Shown here: one piece after another, positions 46,212 to 49,821 of the stretch
Layout of the letters: each line of letters opens with the position of its first letter
Numbering within the stretch: position 1 is the stretch's first letter
Source of the DNA: Chitinophagaceae bacterium
GTDB lineage: Bacteria > Bacteroidota > Bacteroidia > Chitinophagales > Chitinophagaceae
Length of the DNA stretch: 49,821 bases
NCBI GenBank assembly: GCA_947372235.1
Contig: CANBSW010000011.1
Span: forward strand, 1-49,821
Reading direction: 5' to 3'
Notes under the pieces: generated by a model
Told to the model about the DNA's origin: nothing
Seen by the model: the letters and a program-made list of their open reading frames with translations, nothing else
The model's database searches: none
Translations under genes and position numbers: made by a program

Positions 46212-46381
46212 CCCCACACTTCAGTGTGGGGATAAGCAGTATTATATATTTTATTTGTGGGACTTTAGTCCCGATAGAAAATATATCTGTTTTTACAAAG
46301 TCATGCAACCCCAACGCTAGGCTAAAGCCCATACAGAATAATTCAGGATTTACTTGTCCCCACACTGAAGTGGGGGACAAG
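46212..46381. repeat. Cluster of short palindromes in REPIN-like inverted arrangement
   Basis: ccccacacttcagtgtgggg (46212-46231), gggactttagtccc (46259-46272), ttgtccccacactgaagtgggggacaag (46354-46381). Confidence 0.75.
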
Positions 46382-46447
46382 TATTCATACAGATGTAAAT
46401 ATTGAATTATTATTATTTCTAACATCTGTTACTTCCCATCATCAAAC

Positions 46448-46474
46448 AAAAAAGTCCCGCTTTCGCGGGACTTA
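46448..46474 (-). terminator. Rho-independent terminator of rpmH
   Basis: aagtcccgcgaaagcgggacttttttg on minus strand. Confidence 0.88.
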
Positions 46475-46511
46475 CTATTTTGAATGTACACTCCGCTAAC
46501 GGAGCATGCAT

Positions 46512-46667
46512 TTATTTTAATCCTTTTTCGCTGGAAACAGAAAGTTTCTTGCGGCCTTTCGCTCTGCGGCTTGACAATACTTTACGGCCATTGGCAGATT
46601 CCATACGTTTGCGGAAACCGTGAACGGATTTACGACGACGTTTGTGTGGTTGGAATGTACGTTTCAT
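46512..46667 (-). CDS. rpmH: 50S ribosomal protein L34
   Basis: [45 protein letters not shown]. Confidence 0.97.
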   Translation of the reverse strand: MKRTFQPHKRRRKSVHGFRKRMESANGRKVLSSRRAKGRKKLSVSSEKGLK

Positions 46668-46828
46668 TTTGATTTTTTTACTAACCCGGTAATATTGTTT
46701 CGTTTCATGCCTGCAGTCACCATACTGCTGCTTGTGAAAGGACGGCAAAAGTAAGGGAATCTGTGTATAAAATGGCAGTAAAACAGGCGTTTTTTTGGAT
46801 AAACATCAAATTTAACCACTGTTTTAGC

Positions 46829-47662
46829 CTATTTCAGCCCCAGATCAAGGTGTTTTGAGTGTACGGTGCGCCCAAAAAAGCTGCCGGCATGGGTATCAAA
46901 ATCAGTAACCGAATCGGTTGTATAAAAACTAAGCTCCCCGTTTTTAGTACATCTGCCGGCCATATCAGAATGATTTTCCAGATACAGCGCAAGACTTTTT
47001 GCAACAATCTCTCCCTGTGAAACGATTGAAACCCCTGCCGGTACAAACTGCCGGATCTTATTTATCAGTAAAGGATAATGTGTGCAGGCAAGCAATAAGG
47101 TATCAATGTCTTTATCAGCAATTAAAATATTTTGCAAATGCTTTTGTACAAAATAATCTGCACCCGGTGTTTCGTATTCGTTATTTTCTATCAATGGAAC
47201 CCACATGGGGCAGGCTTCCTGGTACACTGTTACCTGCGGAAAAAATTTTGCGATCTCTATTGGATAGCTTTCACTCAATACCGTTCCTGTTGTTCCCAGT
47301 ACACCCACTTTTCCTGTTGATGAATATTGGCCAATGATCTCTGTGGTTGGCCTGATCACACCCAATACTCTTTTATTGGGAGCGATATTGGGAAGATCCT
47401 TTTGCTGAATGGTTCGTAAAGCTTTTGCTGATGCGGTATTGCAGGCAAGTATCACCAGCTCACAACCTTGCGAAAAAAACCATTGTACGCATTCCAATGT
47501 GTATTGATAAACCGTATCAAAAGATCGCGGACCGTATGGAGCGCGGGCATTATCCCCCATATACAGGTAATCGTATTGGGGAAGTTCTTTTACAATTTCT
47601 TTCAAAACCGTAAGGCCCCCATAACCACTATCAAAAACACCTATTGGTTTTGTTACCTGCAT
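46829..47662 (-). CDS. murI: Glutamate racemase
   Basis: PIGVFDSGYGGLTVLKEI; GDNARAPYGPRS; LACNTASAKAL; LLACTHYPLL. Confidence 0.95.
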   Translation of the reverse strand: MQVTKPIGVFDSGYGGLTVLKEIVKELPQYDYLYMGDNARAPYGPRSFDTVYQYTLECVQWFFSQGCELVILACNTASAKALRTIQQKDLPNIAPNKRVLGVIRPTTEIIGQYSSTGKVGVLGTTGTVLSESYPIEIAKFFPQVTVYQEACPMWVPLIENNEYETPGADYFVQKHLQNILIADKDIDTLLLACTHYPLLINKIRQFVPAGVSIVSQGEIVAKSLALYLENHSDMAGRCTKNGELSFYTTDSVTDFDTHAGSFFGRTVHSKHLDLGLK

Positions 47663-47666
47663 ATTG

Positions 47667-47701
47667 CAAAAATAAGAACCCCATCGCAAGGATGGGGTTC
47701 T
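47667..47701 (-). terminator. Terminator of the OmpH-like gene 47726-48334
   Basis: agaaccccatc cttgc gatggggttct + TTATTTTTG (minus strand). Confidence 0.85.
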
Positions 47702-47725
47702 AAAATAATATTCTTACTTTATTAG

Positions 47726-48334
47726 TTACTTGGTTTTTTTCTTTGCAGGTACAACTAACGGTTTTGCTGCTTTAGCTTCTGCTGCCTTCCACATGGCTTC
47801 TATCTGTTTTGATAATGGTAAATGTAATTTCATTGCTACCCTGATACTAAGGTTATCCAGTAACGGCGGTGTAAAATATATTGATAATGCTTCTACCGTA
47901 AGCACCGTTGTGTACTTTTCCTCAGCTATTATCTCTTTTAATGCTTCATACATTTGTTGTTTTAAGGGATAATACAATTGCGCCCGTTTTGCATCAACCA
48001 TTTGTTGCCCAATCTTTAACCAGTTTGCCAATATATTTCTTTGTTGATCAAGATCATTCAACGCCTCTTCACATGTTTTACCTGGCAAGGCTGTTTTACA
48101 GTCTTTTTTATAGAGGCTGTCAGTAATCCGGAGTTTGTTTGCCCTGCGTTCGTATTCAACTCCAATGGAATCCTGGGTAAATTGCTGCAGCAGCGAATCG
48201 GCTTTTTTAGATTCAGGGAAAAGTTGCAGCGTTTTTGACTCGCTAAAGTAGCCAATCTTGTACTGTGCCTCACTTGTATTACATAACAACAGGCTTATTG
48301 TTACAATAACAAACACACAATAGAAATTCTTCAT
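47726..48334 (-). CDS. OmpH/Skp family protein
   Basis: Signal peptide; AQYKIGYFSESKTLQLFPESKKADSLLQQF...; paralogous to the next gene. Confidence 0.85.
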   Translation of the reverse strand: MKNFYCVFVIVTISLLLCNTSEAQYKIGYFSESKTLQLFPESKKADSLLQQFTQDSIGVEYERRANKLRITDSLYKKDCKTALPGKTCEEALNDLDQQRNILANWLKIGQQMVDAKRAQLYYPLKQQMYEALKEIIAEEKYTTVLTVEALSIYFTPPLLDNLSIRVAMKLHLPLSKQIEAMWKAAEAKAAKPLVVPAKKKTK

Positions 48335-48371
48335 TGGAATTAGTTTTATTCACAAAATCAAACTTTACTAA

Positions 48372-48403
48372 AATAAGAACCCCATCGGCAAGGACGGGGT
48401 TCT
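48372..48403 (-). terminator. Terminator of the OmpH-like gene 48429-49022
   Basis: agaaccccgtccttgccgatggggttct + TTATTTT; near-duplicate of 47675-47701. Confidence 0.85.
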
Positions 48404-48428
48404 GTACAAATATTATTAGTGAAGAAAA

Positions 48429-49022
48429 TTATTTCTTAGCACCTGCAGGAGCTGCTCCGCCACCGCTGGCTGCTTTCCATGCATCTTCCACTTCTTTTGG
48501 TAAAGGCAATTTCAGTTTCATTGCCACACGGAAACCTAAGTTATCCAAAATGGGAGGAACTGCATATTGCGATAAAGCCTGTGCATTTAATACATAAGTA
48601 TATTTCTGCTCGGCAATAACCAGTTTCAAAGCCTCATACATTTTTTGTTTGTATGGATTGAGTAACTGCTCCATTTTAGCTTCGTACATCTGTTGGCCAA
48701 TTTGCTGCCAGTTTACCAGGGTTGCTCTTTTCTGTGTAAGGTCTTTAATAGCCAATTCTCTTACTTTAGCCGGCATAGTAGCAGAATCTTTTTTAAAATT
48801 GCTGTCTGCTTTGTTAAATTCATAAACTCTGGCTTCAAACTCACCTCTCAGTGAATCGTTCTGATAGCTCTGCATCAGTGTATCGATCTTACCGATACCT
48901 GGAAAGAAAAGAAGCGTTTGCTGCTCATCAAAATAACCTATTTTCTGCTGGGCGCTGGCTGTATTTGAAAACAAAAGGCTTGCTGAAAAAGCCACAACAC
49001 ACACAAGTAATAATTTCTTCAT
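48429..49022 (-). CDS. OmpH/Skp family protein
   Basis: AQQKIGYFDEQQTLLFFPGIGKIDTLMQSYQNDSLRGEFEARVYEFNKADSNFKKD. Confidence 0.88.
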   Translation of the reverse strand: MKKLLLVCVVAFSASLLFSNTASAQQKIGYFDEQQTLLFFPGIGKIDTLMQSYQNDSLRGEFEARVYEFNKADSNFKKDSATMPAKVRELAIKDLTQKRATLVNWQQIGQQMYEAKMEQLLNPYKQKMYEALKLVIAEQKYTYVLNAQALSQYAVPPILDNLGFRVAMKLKLPLPKEVEDAWKAASGGGAAPAGAKK

Positions 49023-49054
49023 TGTAGTGAATTTATAATTGATTTTGGTTTATA

Positions 49055-49570
49055 CTAATTTTTAATGCCCAATTCCTTCAACACATCTTCGCTCTTATCC
49101 AGTTTGGGGTCGGCAAATATAATGGTAATTCCTTCACTTTTATCCAGTACAAAATCATAAGCTTTTGAGATAGCCATTTTTTGTACCGCGTTGTACACCT
49201 TATCCTGCACCGGTTTTACCATTTTCTGGCGCTCTTTAAACAAATCGCCCTCATAGCCAAAACGCCTTTTCTGCAGATCGCGCACTTCTTTTTCCCTTAC
49301 AAACAGTTCATCTTCTCTTTTCTTCTTTAATTCATCGGTTAACATAAACTGCTCAGCTTCGTAATTCTTATACATCTTATCCAGCTGTGTTTGTTTATCG
49401 TCGATCTCTTTCTGCCATTGTTCGCCTATCAACTGTAGCTTTTTATCAGCATCCTTGTATTCCGGTATTTTATTCAGAATGTACTTGGTGTCGATAATGG
49501 CATAGCGTTGGGCCTGACTTGCAAAAACAAATCCGAGAACTGCAATAGAAAGTAGTAATGTCTTTTTCAT
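49055..49570 (-). CDS. OmpH/Skp family periplasmic chaperone
   Basis: QRYAIIDTKYILNKIPEYKDADKKLQLIGEQWQKEIDDKQTQLDKMYKNYEAEQ. Confidence 0.92.
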   Translation of the reverse strand: MKKTLLLSIAVLGFVFASQAQRYAIIDTKYILNKIPEYKDADKKLQLIGEQWQKEIDDKQTQLDKMYKNYEAEQFMLTDELKKKREDELFVREKEVRDLQKRRFGYEGDLFKERQKMVKPVQDKVYNAVQKMAISKAYDFVLDKSEGITIIFADPKLDKSEDVLKELGIKN

Positions 49571-49596
49571 AATGAGTTTGATTTAGGTTTAATGGG

Positions 49597-49821
49597 TTAT
49601 TCCGGCTCAAAGCCCAGCATGAAGGTAAACCTTGCTGCGTCTTTCAGCGCTCCTCCCGGAGTAAACCTATCCAATCCTATGCCATAATCAAATCCAAGCA
49701 GTCCAAACATGGGCAGGAAGAAACGCATTCCCAAACCTACCGAACGTCTTAGCTTGAAAGGATTATAATCTTTAAAATCGTACCAGCCATTGGCCGCTTC
49801 AAAAAATCCGAGTGCGTAAAT
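49597..49821 (-). CDS. bamA: BamA/Omp85 outer membrane assembly factor, C-terminal part (truncated by window edge)
   Basis: Own translation: IYALGFFEAANGWYDFKDYNPFKLRRSVGLGMRFFLPMFGLLGFDYGIGLDRFTPGGALKDAARFTFMLGFEPE*; next to skp. Confidence 0.85.
   Translation of the reverse strand: MYALGFFEAANGWYDFKDYNPFKLRRSVGLGMRFFLPMFGLLGFDYGIGLDRFTPGGALKDAARFTFMLGFEPE

Noticed and set aside
1-49821. CRISPR array, tRNA, rRNA or transposase
   Set aside because: No regularly spaced direct repeats, no cloverleaf-type tRNA ends noticed, no DDE/Y1/HUH transposase motifs in the ORF track; tRNAscan/Infernal would be needed for certainty

Overview
This 49.8 kb window is a Bacteroidota chromosome segment, probably Chitinophagaceae-like. 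Supporting signs are TAnnTTTG -7 boxes, MqnC menaquinone synthesis, many Gfo/Idh, TIM-barrel and DUF1080 proteins, and the GxxExxY family. From left to right it contains: the end of an arsenic operon (arsM-arsN-aqpS-arsC); an M16 protease pair around a TMEM175-like channel; a retropepsin-like protease; mqnC; two ECF sigma / anti-sigma loci; housekeeping genes (dusB, cdsA, gcvH, serS, tadA, sod, rnpA, yidD, rpmH, murI); a small accessory island at 24.4-27.3 kb with a zeta-toxin-like pair, a truncated DUF1998 remnant (the C-terminal module of DISARM DrmB / Druantia DruE-type proteins) and a Fic protein bracketed by 22-bp direct repeats; an 11-kb oxidative sugar/glycoside catabolic cluster (GMC dehydrogenase, small subunit, cytochrome c, DUF1080, Gfo/Idh, TIM barrels, MFS); and three tandem OmpH/Skp genes followed by the 3' end of bamA. 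No tRNA, rRNA, CRISPR array or transposase was recognised. The strongest unexplained signals are the Fic/DUF1998/zeta island and its direct repeats, a 27-nt non-palindromic repeat fused to stop codons, many gene-end inverted repeats (one with perfect 34-bp arms), and candidate leaderless or overlapping promoter arrangements. All calls come from reading the sequence and the supplied ORF track; no database search was run.
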